Below are positions 43,062-51,059 of a DNA stretch of 64,000 nt, in pieces; the stretch's first letter is position 1, and each line of letters begins with the position of its first letter. Below the pieces are notes generated by a model. That model made no database searches and was not told the DNA's origin. It saw only the letters and a program-made list of their open reading frames with translations. Origin of the DNA: Candidatus Vecturithrix granuli (GTDB taxonomy: Bacteria; Moduliflexota; Moduliflexia; Moduliflexales; Moduliflexaceae); NCBI GenBank assembly GCA_000739535.1, contig DF820469.1:232207-296206 (forward strand). Direction: 5' to 3'. Made by a program: the position numbers and the translations under genes.

Positions 43062-43537
43062 TTGAAATGTATCATTCAAACGAATTTTGATCAAAATAGG
43101 TCCAACGCTCTTATTCAATTGAAAAGGAGGGAGTACCGGGATTTTCATTGTGCCCTTGGAGAGGGTTTTGGTGAGGTTCTACAAGCTATTACAAGAATCC
43201 ACCCTGATATACACCATTATAATGCCAATGTTTTTGCTTTTTCCGGTCACACCACCATATTGCCGAATATCGAGCTGCTGGTCATCAGCAACCAGATCAG
43301 CCAGGACCTTACATTTTTACTGAAAATTACTCTGGTAGCGCCGCATGGACCGGATTACCAGAAGGAAACAAATCATTACAATTACCCCAGAACCAGACCG
43401 ATATTGGGGATTGGCGAAGGCACTATGCTCCACTGCTTCTCATCTCTGGCGGGTTAAAAGGCAAGGATGATCCGCAGTTTCTCGAGATTCATGTGGAAGG
43501 AACCGGCTACATGCCGGAGTTAAAACCTCGAAAATGA
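43062..43537 (+). pseudogene. Frameshifted hypothetical gene upstream of the fascin-like protein
   Basis: Two frames look coding in succession. The first (from 43062) reads through FAFSGHTTILPNIELLVISNQISQDLTF. From about 43316 the coherent reading moves to another frame, TENYSGSAAWTGLPEGNKSL onward to FLEIHVEGTGYMPELKPRK, ending with a TGA that overlaps the next ATG (ATGA at 43534-43537). The switch coincides with a T5 run at 43314-43318. I cannot tell a real mutation from a sequencing or assembly error. The family is not recognised. Confidence 0.5.
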
Positions 43538-43968
43538 AACACATTGCACATTGGGAAGGCAGCAAAATAATCCAACTCCGTTCCTCTCGAGGCGGAGGTG
43601 ATTATGTATTTGCCCAGGATAGCCAACATGATATCTCAATGGCTATAGCTCAAGGTGTATATAATAATCTGAAAACGATATTTGAACTTGTCGAATTAGG
43701 AGATGACAAGGTTGCTCTCATAGCCAGTAACGGGCAGTATGTACGTACAAAAGATGGCGGCGGAGGTGGGTTAATCCTTGATCGTTCTCAAATTCGCAGT
43801 CATGAGACTTTTAAGCTTACCAAACACCAGGGGGGAGTCTCACTCCAAGCCCATAATGGACACTATGTACGGGCCACGAACGACAACAAGCTTGTTGTGG
43901 ACAGTTCTCATATCAGCAAATGGGTGATATTTCTACTAATCGATGGAGCGAAGATATTTGAATCATAA
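43534..43968 (+). CDS. Fascin-like beta-trefoil protein
   Basis: A 144-residue protein with repeated trefoil lobes typical of the fascin domain: KVALIASNGQYVRTKDGGGGG, LILDRSQIRSHETFKLT, GVSLQAHNGHYVRATNDNKL and VVDSSHISKWVIFLL. No signal peptide is present. Such domains bind carbohydrates or proteins and occur in bacterial secreted or effector-associated proteins. The ATG overlaps the stop of the frameshifted gene before it, so the pair was once translationally coupled. It lies 1 kb upstream of the sigma-like/TIR module and may be part of the same accessory island. Confidence 0.7.
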   Translation: MKHIAHWEGSKIIQLRSSRGGGDYVFAQDSQHDISMAIAQGVYNNLKTIFELVELGDDKVALIASNGQYVRTKDGGGGGLILDRSQIRSHETFKLTKHQGGVSLQAHNGHYVRATNDNKLVVDSSHISKWVIFLLIDGAKIFES

Positions 43969-44991
43969 AGAGAGCTAGCTTATTAAAGATATAAGCATTG
44001 TTTAACAAGCTTCAGAAAACTGGCCCATCAGGCTGTGGAAACCCTTCAACACGCGAGCTCTGAAGCGATTCATCAGGTGACGAGGAACGATACGGAAGGA
44101 AGGTTTCGGTATGCAGACTACTTGTTCAATGATGCTGAATAATGCTATAGGAGAATGAGACAGCCGCCCCCAACAGTCTAATGAAATCGTCTTTCTTGGC
44201 GTAACCTTTACCTTTTACTGAGGAGGATAACATTTATCATATATCGTCAGTGATGCAAGCTTTAATGGTTTTCCGGTTTCTTTTATGTTAAAGATTGTTA
44301 TAAAATTCTGCCTGAAGTGTATATTAACTTTTTAAGAAAGTTCCTGTCCCTCCGGCTTGCACAATGGAGCGTGCAACGAGATAATTTCCTGCACATCGTA
44401 CCTCACCGGCTCCATCTATCACCGATCTATGGAATGGTTATGTAATTTGGGTCAATCTAACCACTTGTTTACCATAGATGTTACGCCATAAAACTTCTTT
44501 TCTCTCCAGGCAGAATGCCCTGGATAATAGTCACTTAGGTCATTCGTAAATGGAGGCGAAGGATGAAATTCAGGTTCACCAACATTAAACATGACCATAG
44601 AGTCTGCCAGGAATTTGGCTCCCTTCCCATTCACATCATCATTACAGTCATCTCAGAAGAAGTTATTACGTTCCAGTTTTTTTACAGGAGACCTTTTTCT
44701 CGCTCCGATGCTCTGCGTCGGAATGTGGAATATGCCGATCTGCGGCAATGGATGCGGAGCATCCAGAAAGAACGCCACCACGCCGGGGCGTGGTGACGAG
44801 CAGGTTTCACTATCGTATACCGATTGAACTTGAGTTTTTGCGATGTAGAAGAAAAATTCTGTTGACTTTTCCACCAGCATAATGATGTAAACTGAGTAAG
44901 AATAAGTTGTTGCGGTGCAGGCAAAAATTTTTTTCTTCCCGACAACAAATTGGTTTTATTTCCGGCCTATATCTATAGGAAAGAGGCAAAA
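43969..44991. other. Gap with degraded sequence and a 29-base match to the TIR gene
   Basis: No intact gene. A minus-strand frame at 44452-44634 (60 codons, including FHPSPPFTNDLSDYYPGHSA) looks like a remnant of coding DNA. At 44664-44692 a 29-base stretch is identical to 48462-48490 within the TIR-protein gene. The end of the gap carries a candidate promoter (44862-44891). Confidence 0.45.
44862..44891 (+). promoter_or_regulatory. Candidate promoter of the sigma-like/TIR module
   Basis: TTGACT (44862-44867), an 18-base spacer and TGTAAA (44886-44891), about 100 bases before the first gene start. The same box pair TTGACA-N18-TGTAAA is found at 50809-50838 ahead of a sugar-transport operon, suggesting a shared sigma-factor preference. 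Confidence 0.4.
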
Positions 44992-45570
44992 ATGCATTCC
45001 TCATTTTCCCCAGACATTGTCTCAGCATTAGAGCATCTGTTAACAGCGGACTATGATAGAATCCGACTGAGACTGTGGCGCAAATTTGGCGAGCAACTCC
45101 GAAATATTCCAGATGCGCCCACGCCTGACGATCTGTTACATGATGCGATTCAAAACCTGTTAGCCGGGCGAAGACACTGTCCGTTAGAGAGAGTCGAACT
45201 GGCGATCTGTCTGGTAAATATTGTGAGGAGTAAAGTGAGTCATCTGTACGAGAAATGGAAACGAGCAGGGATTGTCAAAGTCTCTGATGAGGCACTGAAT
45301 ACGGTTCAATTAGCAGACGAGCAGGACTCGGAATTGCGGGAAAACATTTTGGCGATTGTTGCCGATGATCCATTATTAACCGAAATCGTTGAATACCGGT
45401 TGGATCATCCCGAAGCAAAAGCTCGAAAAATTGCTGAGGCCTTAGGGATAGACATGCAGGAGATGTATAATGCGAACCGACGGTTAAAAGCGCGATTGAA
45501 GAGTTTAGTCCCTCCGACCGAATCTACACATTCTCAAGGAGAATCAGCGGATGCTGCAGCCACCTCATGA
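44992..45570 (+). CDS. Sigma-factor-like (ECF-type) protein of the TIR module
   Basis: A 192-residue protein with the layout of a divergent sigma-70/ECF factor. A region-2-like helical part comes first (IRLRLWRKFGEQLRN, PTPDDLLHDAIQNLLAGRRH, LVNIVRSKVSHLYEKWKR). A variable acidic spacer follows, then a region-4-like helix-turn-helix (KARKIAEALGIDMQEMYNANRRLKARL). Sequences of this kind are known as sigma-like regulators placed ahead of effector modules with TIR, protease or ATPase parts. It may redirect RNA polymerase to the module or act as a DNA-binding switch. The ATG at 44992 has an AGAGG site and follows an unconserved upstream extension. Its 3' end overlaps the next gene by 20 bases. 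Confidence 0.7.
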   Translation: MHSSFSPDIVSALEHLLTADYDRIRLRLWRKFGEQLRNIPDAPTPDDLLHDAIQNLLAGRRHCPLERVELAICLVNIVRSKVSHLYEKWKRAGIVKVSDEALNTVQLADEQDSELRENILAIVADDPLLTEIVEYRLDHPEAKARKIAEALGIDMQEMYNANRRLKARLKSLVPPTESTHSQGESADAAATS

Positions 45571-45757
45571 GCACAATCGTCAGGCGATAATCTGGTTGGA
45601 ACAGTTTTGCCGGGACCTGAACGAAGATTCGGACATGCTGGAGACTCTGCCCATCGAAGAGGTACGGGCAGAATTGCAGGCCCTGGGCGCGAATGTTAAG
45701 GGGCTTCATGCGAAGTTGGCCAGGACACTTCGCAGTGCGAAAAACTACAACGTCTAA
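45551..45757 (+). CDS. Short helical adaptor protein of the TIR module
   Basis: A 68-residue, mostly helical acidic protein. It is nearly collinear with the first 67 residues of the following gene product: both have the pattern HE..QA..WLEQF, DMLE.LPI.E(V/I)R.ELQALG.NV.G.H..LA.TLRSAK. It ends where the paralogue continues into a beta-rich domain. An AAGGAG site inside the sigma-like gene precedes it with 8-base spacing. I do not recognise the family; the LPIEEVRAELQALG motif is one I associate with short subunits of sigma/effector modules. It could compete with the long paralogue for a common partner. Confidence 0.65.
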   Translation: MLQPPHEHNRQAIIWLEQFCRDLNEDSDMLETLPIEEVRAELQALGANVKGLHAKLARTLRSAKNYNV

Positions 45758-45771
45758 GGGAGAAGCAGCGT

Positions 45772-46338
45772 ATGTCGCAACCATCTCATGAAAAAGACCA
45801 CCAGGCAATGGCCTGGTTGGAACAGTTTTCTCGGCAAATAGACGATGATCCGGACATGCTGGAGGCACTGCCTATCGCAGAGATACGGGTAGAATTGCAG
45901 GCCCTGGGGGTGAATGTTGAAGGGTTTCATACGAGGCTGGCTAAGACGCTTCGCAGTGCGAAGTTGAAGCAGACAGCAAATACTCTAATACAATGGATAT
46001 CTCCGATCTGGCAGCCTCAATGGGTGGGACAATTTGTCGGGGCAGGGGATATCCCGGAACAGACTCATACCTTTAGATTGGAGCATGGCGCGATTGACAT
46101 CTCATGCTCCTGGAAACCCCAGTCCGGCGACACGCCTGCATACCTTGAGCTCTCATGGAAAGCGGATATCGTGATGGAAGGGGAATTCTGGTGCCGTTTT
46201 ATTCACCCTGATACCAGGGTCGTGCTGGCAGATGTTCTGTTAGGGACATCCAAAGAAGGAGGCAAATATTTCACCCATCAGGAGCTAGGGTTTGATCCTT
46301 CGCAAGAGGCGTGGTCTATCGTTATCCTGGTAAAGTAA
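45772..46338 (+). CDS. Adaptor paralogue with C-terminal beta-rich domain
   Basis: A 188-residue protein. Residues 1-66 duplicate the preceding 68-residue protein. Residues 75-188 form a separate, beta-sandwich-like region (TFRLEHGAIDISCSWK, YLELSWKADIVMEGEFWCRF, HQELGFDPSQEAWSIVILV). The C-terminal domain could be a ligand- or protein-binding sensor; its beta-strand pattern resembles domains in anti-sigma or effector-associated proteins, but no family is certain. It starts 14 bases after the short copy ends, with a GGGAGA site, and its stop lies 8 bases before the proposed start of the TIR protein. Confidence 0.65.
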   Translation: MSQPSHEKDHQAMAWLEQFSRQIDDDPDMLEALPIAEIRVELQALGVNVEGFHTRLAKTLRSAKLKQTANTLIQWISPIWQPQWVGQFVGAGDIPEQTHTFRLEHGAIDISCSWKPQSGDTPAYLELSWKADIVMEGEFWCRFIHPDTRVVLADVLLGTSKEGGKYFTHQELGFDPSQEAWSIVILVK

Positions 46339-46346
46339 CACGACCT

Positions 46347-49016
46347 ATGATCCGCTTTGTGTATCCCAATGTAAATGCATCGGAGCAATTTGTCGGGTGC
46401 GGACGCTATATCACGACGAGTCCGGACGATCCCTGTCTCACAACTGACTACACTATTGCCACTCCGAATGTTGGCCATCTCTCCAAAGTCACGACCGCGG
46501 CGTCTCTCTTAGCCAAAGAATCGTTTGACTCCGATCAAGACGTGTATGAGCACAAGGATGATCCTACGATTCCCTATCTGGGGGATTCGATGGGGTTGGC
46601 GTACCTGCTGGCGCTGATCCACCGATCCCGGCGAACCCTATGGGAGCAGAGTGGCGAGTCCCTGGATATTTGGTGTACCGGGGCCATTGACGCGGTAGGC
46701 GGGATGCCGATGTTACACAATGTGTATCGGAATCTATTTGCGGTCAAACTCCAGGCCTTTCTTGCCGATGCCAAAGCCTCGCTGTTCATTGTGCCAGTGG
46801 CTAATCTTGAGCCGAAATATCGTCAGCTCTGCCGGCAAAAGGATGTCAGGGTGCTCTCCCTGGATCAGTGTTCTAAAGCCTCAATTCAGGAGATGGTCCG
46901 CAGAAAGACCATTTTACAGGTTCACGGAGATGAGTTAGCCGTCCTGGTAAAGGTCATTTTTATCCCTCCTTCCATACCCTCCCCTGACCTTTCTCATCAA
47001 GGTAGGTGGATTTCTTCTCCCCAACCAACCTTTGATGTCTTTTTAAGTTATGCGCCGCAAGATAAAACCTTTGTCAGGCATCTGGCGGAATATTTTAGGC
47101 ATGAAGGGCTAAAAGTTTGGTTAGATGATGAGCAGATCGACATAGGCGATCAGATGATCAAAAAAATTGAACAGGGTCTTCAGAATAGTCAGTTTTTGGT
47201 CGTATGTCTGAGCAGATATTTTAATAATTCGCCATGGTGTCGTTCAGAATGTTTACCGCGCCTCATTCGAGAAACAAACGTTCAAAATACCAAAGTGCTG
47301 CCAGTGATTGTTGGCGATTATGAAGAGGCGGCGATCCCTGCATTTTTATACGATAAATACTATATCGATATTCGGGCAAACCAGGGATTAGAACGCTTGA
47401 TGCGAAAGATTAAACCTGGAACGGACAGGGCGATTTCCCAAAATAAACCTGGATCAGGACACTACGAATTACCAGAGGAATTACAAGCTGGCCTCAGTGA
47501 ACTTCAAAGTAAGCTCCTGCTGTTTTCGAAAAAGGCGGTTGTCAATGACGAGGTCGTCGTTGAGTTTGATCAAATTGGATTACAATTGCTGCATTTACTT
47601 GAAGATTTTCCCAGATATTTTGACGAATTTCACGAACTGATCGCAGAATATCAACATTTCGCAGAGAATATGTTCAATGTAATTACTGCTCAGGAATATC
47701 GCCGACTATTCGCCTTTCGCTTCAGGGAGCTTGAGCAGTGTATTGAGGATCTGGCGGGTGGTTTTAATTATGGTGAAAGCTTTCTGGCAAAAACATTGAG
47801 CGGCTCCTTCACTGATTCACCCTATGCTTTTTACAGGGTTGATTTTGATGAATTGGAGATTGAACACGGGGTCAAAAGATTAATGAGTAGTGACGAAATC
47901 GAGGAGAGCGAAGGGATCGATTGGCTATTGAAAGCAGGATTTACTGAGGCAGAAACGCGTCTTCAAAGAATATCTGATTTGGATAAGTTAAACCAGGTGT
48001 TTAACGTCCTTTGGAAACGTTTTCCGCGAATTCTACTCTATTATCATGAGACCTTTTGGGAATTAGTGAAATACATGCTTGTAAAGGATCCGCTTAGATG
48101 GAAATTACGATTTCATGCTTTAAAAATCTTGCTACAACGATCGTTGACAGCCAGCCAGGCCTTAGAAATTTTAAAAAATTTTGTTCCCTCAGAACAGCAA
48201 ATTCTCAGCGCATTTCTTGTTTTACACCCCAAATGCGAATGCCGAAAATTCGCAATGGAGATCCTCCCAAGTGATGATAGATGGGATTTCCTTTTATGCC
48301 CAGCTGTTCCCTGGTTGATCATACAAGAGTTGGTGGAGAAAAGTTGCCAGGATTCTCATGACAGTTATATAAAAGCACTCTTTCTGCTCTTGCGACCTCG
48401 GCTATCCCTCGTAAATAGCCCCCTGGCGATAGCAAAAGCCTATCAAATTATCAAATTATTCTATTACGTTCCAGTTTTTTTACAGGAGACATTTTTCCAG
48501 GCGTTGATTAATCTCCACAATCAAGTGAATGGAAAGGCTCAGTTGTTCCCTATCACCAGAGATCTGGAACATGAAATGAGGCAGGCATTTCAAGCATTTT
48601 GCGCTAAAGACCAACTCAGAGATGTTGATATTACGGAAATGACGCATATTCCCCTTCCCATCCAAAGAAAGCTAGCGCATGATGGTTATCTGCCCAAATA
48701 TTTTATTTGTAATATCCGAGACATCATTGCCCTGGAAACCGTTCCTTATGTAGAACGCCGTCCGGATGTGATCAAATTTTTTAGATTGTACCGAATTAAT
48801 GCCCGAGCGCTTGAGAAACTGGCCAGTAATAAACTCCTTATGCGAGAATATCAAAACCGTGCAGCGTTTTGTTATAACCCAAAGGCGAATTCCGTCTTGA
48901 TCAGAACATATCTGTCAACTCTGACACGAAGAGATCTTAAAGATATTTCCAGGAATCACAATGTTAGTGCGTATGCTCGTGAATTGGCAGCAAAGTACCT
49001 GAGTCGTTGCAAATGA
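46347..49016 (+). CDS. Lon-type (S16) protease domain - TIR - helical-repeat fusion protein
   Basis: An 889-residue protein without signal peptide. Residues about 30-205 resemble the proteolytic domain of Lon (S16): a Ser81 in YLGDSMGLA, TGAIDAVGGMPMLHNV, Lys134 in FAVKLQAFL and LFIVPVANL, giving the expected Ser-Lys dyad. Residues about 228-345 are a TIR domain: FDVFLSYAPQDKTFVRHLAE, LKVWLDDEQIDIGDQM, VVCLSRYFNNSPWCRSE (Glu301 is the likely NADase residue) and LPVIVGDYE. Residues 380-889 are an all-helical, HEAT-like tail (LVLHPKCECRKFAMEILP) that may sense a trigger. I infer a protease-regulated NAD+-depleting effector. The ATG at 46347 is chosen; a GTG at 46311 overlapping the previous gene is possible. 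Confidence 0.75.
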   Translation: MIRFVYPNVNASEQFVGCGRYITTSPDDPCLTTDYTIATPNVGHLSKVTTAASLLAKESFDSDQDVYEHKDDPTIPYLGDSMGLAYLLALIHRSRRTLWEQSGESLDIWCTGAIDAVGGMPMLHNVYRNLFAVKLQAFLADAKASLFIVPVANLEPKYRQLCRQKDVRVLSLDQCSKASIQEMVRRKTILQVHGDELAVLVKVIFIPPSIPSPDLSHQGRWISSPQPTFDVFLSYAPQDKTFVRHLAEYFRHEGLKVWLDDEQIDIGDQMIKKIEQGLQNSQFLVVCLSRYFNNSPWCRSECLPRLIRETNVQNTKVLPVIVGDYEEAAIPAFLYDKYYIDIRANQGLERLMRKIKPGTDRAISQNKPGSGHYELPEELQAGLSELQSKLLLFSKKAVVNDEVVVEFDQIGLQLLHLLEDFPRYFDEFHELIAEYQHFAENMFNVITAQEYRRLFAFRFRELEQCIEDLAGGFNYGESFLAKTLSGSFTDSPYAFYRVDFDELEIEHGVKRLMSSDEIEESEGIDWLLKAGFTEAETRLQRISDLDKLNQVFNVLWKRFPRILLYYHETFWELVKYMLVKDPLRWKLRFHALKILLQRSLTASQALEILKNFVPSEQQILSAFLVLHPKCECRKFAMEILPSDDRWDFLLCPAVPWLIIQELVEKSCQDSHDSYIKALFLLLRPRLSLVNSPLAIAKAYQIIKLFYYVPVFLQETFFQALINLHNQVNGKAQLFPITRDLEHEMRQAFQAFCAKDQLRDVDITEMTHIPLPIQRKLAHDGYLPKYFICNIRDIIALETVPYVERRPDVIKFFRLYRINARALEKLASNKLLMREYQNRAAFCYNPKANSVLIRTYLSTLTRRDLKDISRNHNVSAYARELAAKYLSRCK

Positions 49017-49080
49017 CCTGAAATGGTAGGGTAAGTTGTTCTTATTTTGCTCCTCATATCCAGATACCACTACCAAAATT

Positions 49081-50475
49081 TTATATGGCTGGCTCCGGCA
49101 GGGTTCGATTGATTTCAGCTATGCGATAGCCAAAGCCTGGCCCTTGAAGCGTGGAGAGATCGATCCGGCCGTTGCGGCGGCGATACAGGCCGGGATGAAC
49201 GGCGGCTTCAGGCAGGGAGGCGTCGGGATAAAACTGCATGGAATTGGTTTCTACGCCCATAATTGTGCCGGCATGGGCGGCAAGTAAGACGTGCGGAATC
49301 TGCGCCAACATCGGGTTAGTCAGGTCTTGTACCATCAGAGTCATGCCATGCGCTTTGGCCCAACAGAGACTTAACAGCGCGCCAGTCTGGGTTTTACAGG
49401 TTTTTAACGCGACCCCGGTCCAGCCAAGTGTGCGTCCCAGGCGAATCAGACGCCAATCATGCGCGCTTTCATCCATAAATAACGGTTTACGGGCAGAAAC
49501 GCTGTGGACGTCAATCTGATGCTGTTCCAGATCGTAAGGAAAAGGCTGCTCAACATACAAGATCATGCCGTACAAGCGCGGATATTCATACAACAGCCGA
49601 TCGAGAATGGTGTTCACATAGTCAGGATCAGTCACCGTGCAGTTAAAATCCGCGCTCAACCATAAAACCTCATATTCCAGTCCGATTTCGCCCACCTGCA
49701 CCAGACGCTTGTAATCCCAGGCCGCATCATTGCCGCGTAATTTCACTTTCAGACATTGCAAGCCGTCCTGTTGAATCCAATCCGGCAGCAGCACCGGATA
49801 GCCGTCATGCAAGGCAACAAAGGTGATTTCCGACGGTAAAAGCCAATCGAGGCCGCCAACAAGATGCCAGGCTATCAGGGATGTCGGAACAGGTCGTGCA
49901 AAGAAGTCCGCAGGATATTTGCCGTGAAACGCCGCCGCACTTTGTTCAACAGGTTGCAGGTAATGCGAGAGATCATGGTTCATGTATTCGGCGCAATACA
50001 GTTCATACACCGGTTTTTGATGCAAGACACCGTAGGCATCGTGTAAGGCGATGTCAAAAGCCGAACAGCAGACTAAAGCCGCCAGCCAGGGCACAGGTTC
50101 CGAGGTTTTCACAGTTGTGTTGAATTCTTGCAGTAAACGCGGAAGTTCCTGCTCCTGAAAGGCATGACCGATTTCCAGCGGATGCCCGCTCAGGCTGAAA
50201 TCTTTCCAGGATCGCGCCAGGCGCACGGTAAAATCTTTCAGCGCGACGTGGCGTTCCTCATACGAAAGCGTTCCGGGCCAAACCCATTGTACGCTCAACG
50301 GGGTTTCCCCCCAGCCCTCGGCAGAATGTCCAGCCTGATCTTCAACCCGTATCCATACCCTGGCGCAGGTGACAGAGGTGACTGTTTCGGGGCCGAATTT
50401 TAAAGGCACTCTGGTTTCAACCGGCAAAAAATATACACGCACATCTTTGGGGGTAATATCTGTGTTCCTGGCCAT
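49081..50475 (-). CDS. Enolase-superfamily (mandelate racemase/muconate lactonizing) protein
   Basis: A 464-residue cytoplasmic enzyme of the enolase superfamily, with the N-terminal capping domain and TIM barrel. The catalytic lysine pair KVKL is in CLKVKLRG; metal ligands are ADFN (Asp), VEQPF (Glu) and MDESAHD (Asp/Glu), and a C-terminal lysine sits in ALKTCKTQTG. Such enzymes dehydrate or epimerise sugar acids or related carboxylates after proton abstraction. At 464 residues it is longer than most (about 380-420). The neighbouring CUT1-type sugar importer, transcribed divergently, suggests the pair handles one carbohydrate or sugar acid; the substrate is not deducible. An AAAGGA site precedes the ATG. 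A family D element lies immediately upstream. Confidence 0.85.
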   Translation of the reverse strand: MARNTDITPKDVRVYFLPVETRVPLKFGPETVTSVTCARVWIRVEDQAGHSAEGWGETPLSVQWVWPGTLSYEERHVALKDFTVRLARSWKDFSLSGHPLEIGHAFQEQELPRLLQEFNTTVKTSEPVPWLAALVCCSAFDIALHDAYGVLHQKPVYELYCAEYMNHDLSHYLQPVEQSAAAFHGKYPADFFARPVPTSLIAWHLVGGLDWLLPSEITFVALHDGYPVLLPDWIQQDGLQCLKVKLRGNDAAWDYKRLVQVGEIGLEYEVLWLSADFNCTVTDPDYVNTILDRLLYEYPRLYGMILYVEQPFPYDLEQHQIDVHSVSARKPLFMDESAHDWRLIRLGRTLGWTGVALKTCKTQTGALLSLCWAKAHGMTLMVQDLTNPMLAQIPHVLLAAHAGTIMGVETNSMQFYPDASLPEAAVHPGLYRRRNGRIDLSTLQGPGFGYRIAEINRTLPEPAI

Positions 50476-50490
50476 GCTTTTTTCCTTTGA

Positions 50491-50594
50491 AACTACAGGG
50501 ATTTTCTGTAAGAAGGATTTTTAACGGCGAATTGGTCGGCGTGACGCCGAACCATACTTCTGAGAATCCTTCCTATACAAAATCCTTAGTCGTT
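50491..50594. repeat. Family D element, inverted relative to 5627
   Basis: Arms AACTACAGGGATTTTCTG and its imperfect complement enclose a core carrying ACGGCG, GGTCGGCGTG and TCTGAGAATCCTTCC. The core matches the reverse complement of the core at 5656-5700. It lies 15 bases from the enolase-type start codon on the minus strand. Confidence 0.8.
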
Positions 50595-50639
50595 TCATGC
50601 TGATGGACGAGCCTGAGCTTCATGATAGCTCCTTTGAAA

Positions 50640-50706
50640 ATGTAGCGCGAAATTCCTTTCCGCACATCAGACGGACATGATCGCGAAAGGGAATTTCGCG
50701 CTACAT
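50640..50706. repeat. Family C palindrome (GTAGCGCGAAAT type)
   Basis: ATGTAGCGCGAAATTCC and its complement around a short unpaired centre, a family member in which the CTCCAG of other copies is replaced by TTCCTTTC on both arms (compensating change). It follows CCTGAGCTTCATGATAGCTCC, which resembles the tail found beside copies at 56539 and 61993. Confidence 0.8.
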
Positions 50707-50808
50707 CGTAGTTTCATTGCTTTTACACTCCAGGATATTATGTACCCATGCGCATTCGTTCTGTCAAGGTGAATTTCCATTGCTGCCGCTTTTCCGCATA
50801 AAATATTC

Positions 50809-50838
50809 TTGACAAGTGCATCATGCCTTTTATGTAAA
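50809..50838 (+). promoter_or_regulatory. Candidate promoter of the sugar ABC operon
   Basis: TTGACA (50809-50814), 18-base spacer, TGTAAA (50833-50838), about 220 bases before the binding-protein start. Matches the box pair ahead of the sigma-like module. Confidence 0.4.
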
Positions 50839-51059
50839 GTGGAACGAAATGAAAATTTCGCTCGCTGACATATCATATCTTCAAGCAGGGGGTACTTCGA
50901 AACCTCGATTTCGAGGTACATGGAGAGGAGGTGAGGTGTGGCAGAAACTACACACGTGCTTTGGATCGTGCAAAATTGTTTTCTCATGATGAATCCAAAC
51001 GAGAGGGTGTATCGAACGATGTGAACATACACCGAAACTCAACGAAAAAGGAGGGCAAC

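Larger units (their letters stand above)
50476..51059. other. Divergent gap with two palindromic elements and a candidate promoter
   Basis: Separates the enolase-type gene from the sugar transporter. It contains a family D element at 50491-50594, a family C palindrome at 50640-50706, a candidate promoter at 50809-50838 and a small hairpin CGAAACCTCGATTTCGAGG at about 50898. No gene is supported. Confidence 0.6.

Noticed and set aside
43062-43457. Intact 131-residue gene
   Set aside because: Coding character passes into another frame near 43316 and continues to an ATGA junction, so the frame as it stands is probably a broken gene.
42015-49016. Prophage or integrative element carrying the TIR module
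   Set aside because: No integrase, tail, capsid or tRNA attachment site is visible; only repeats and degraded frames mark the region.
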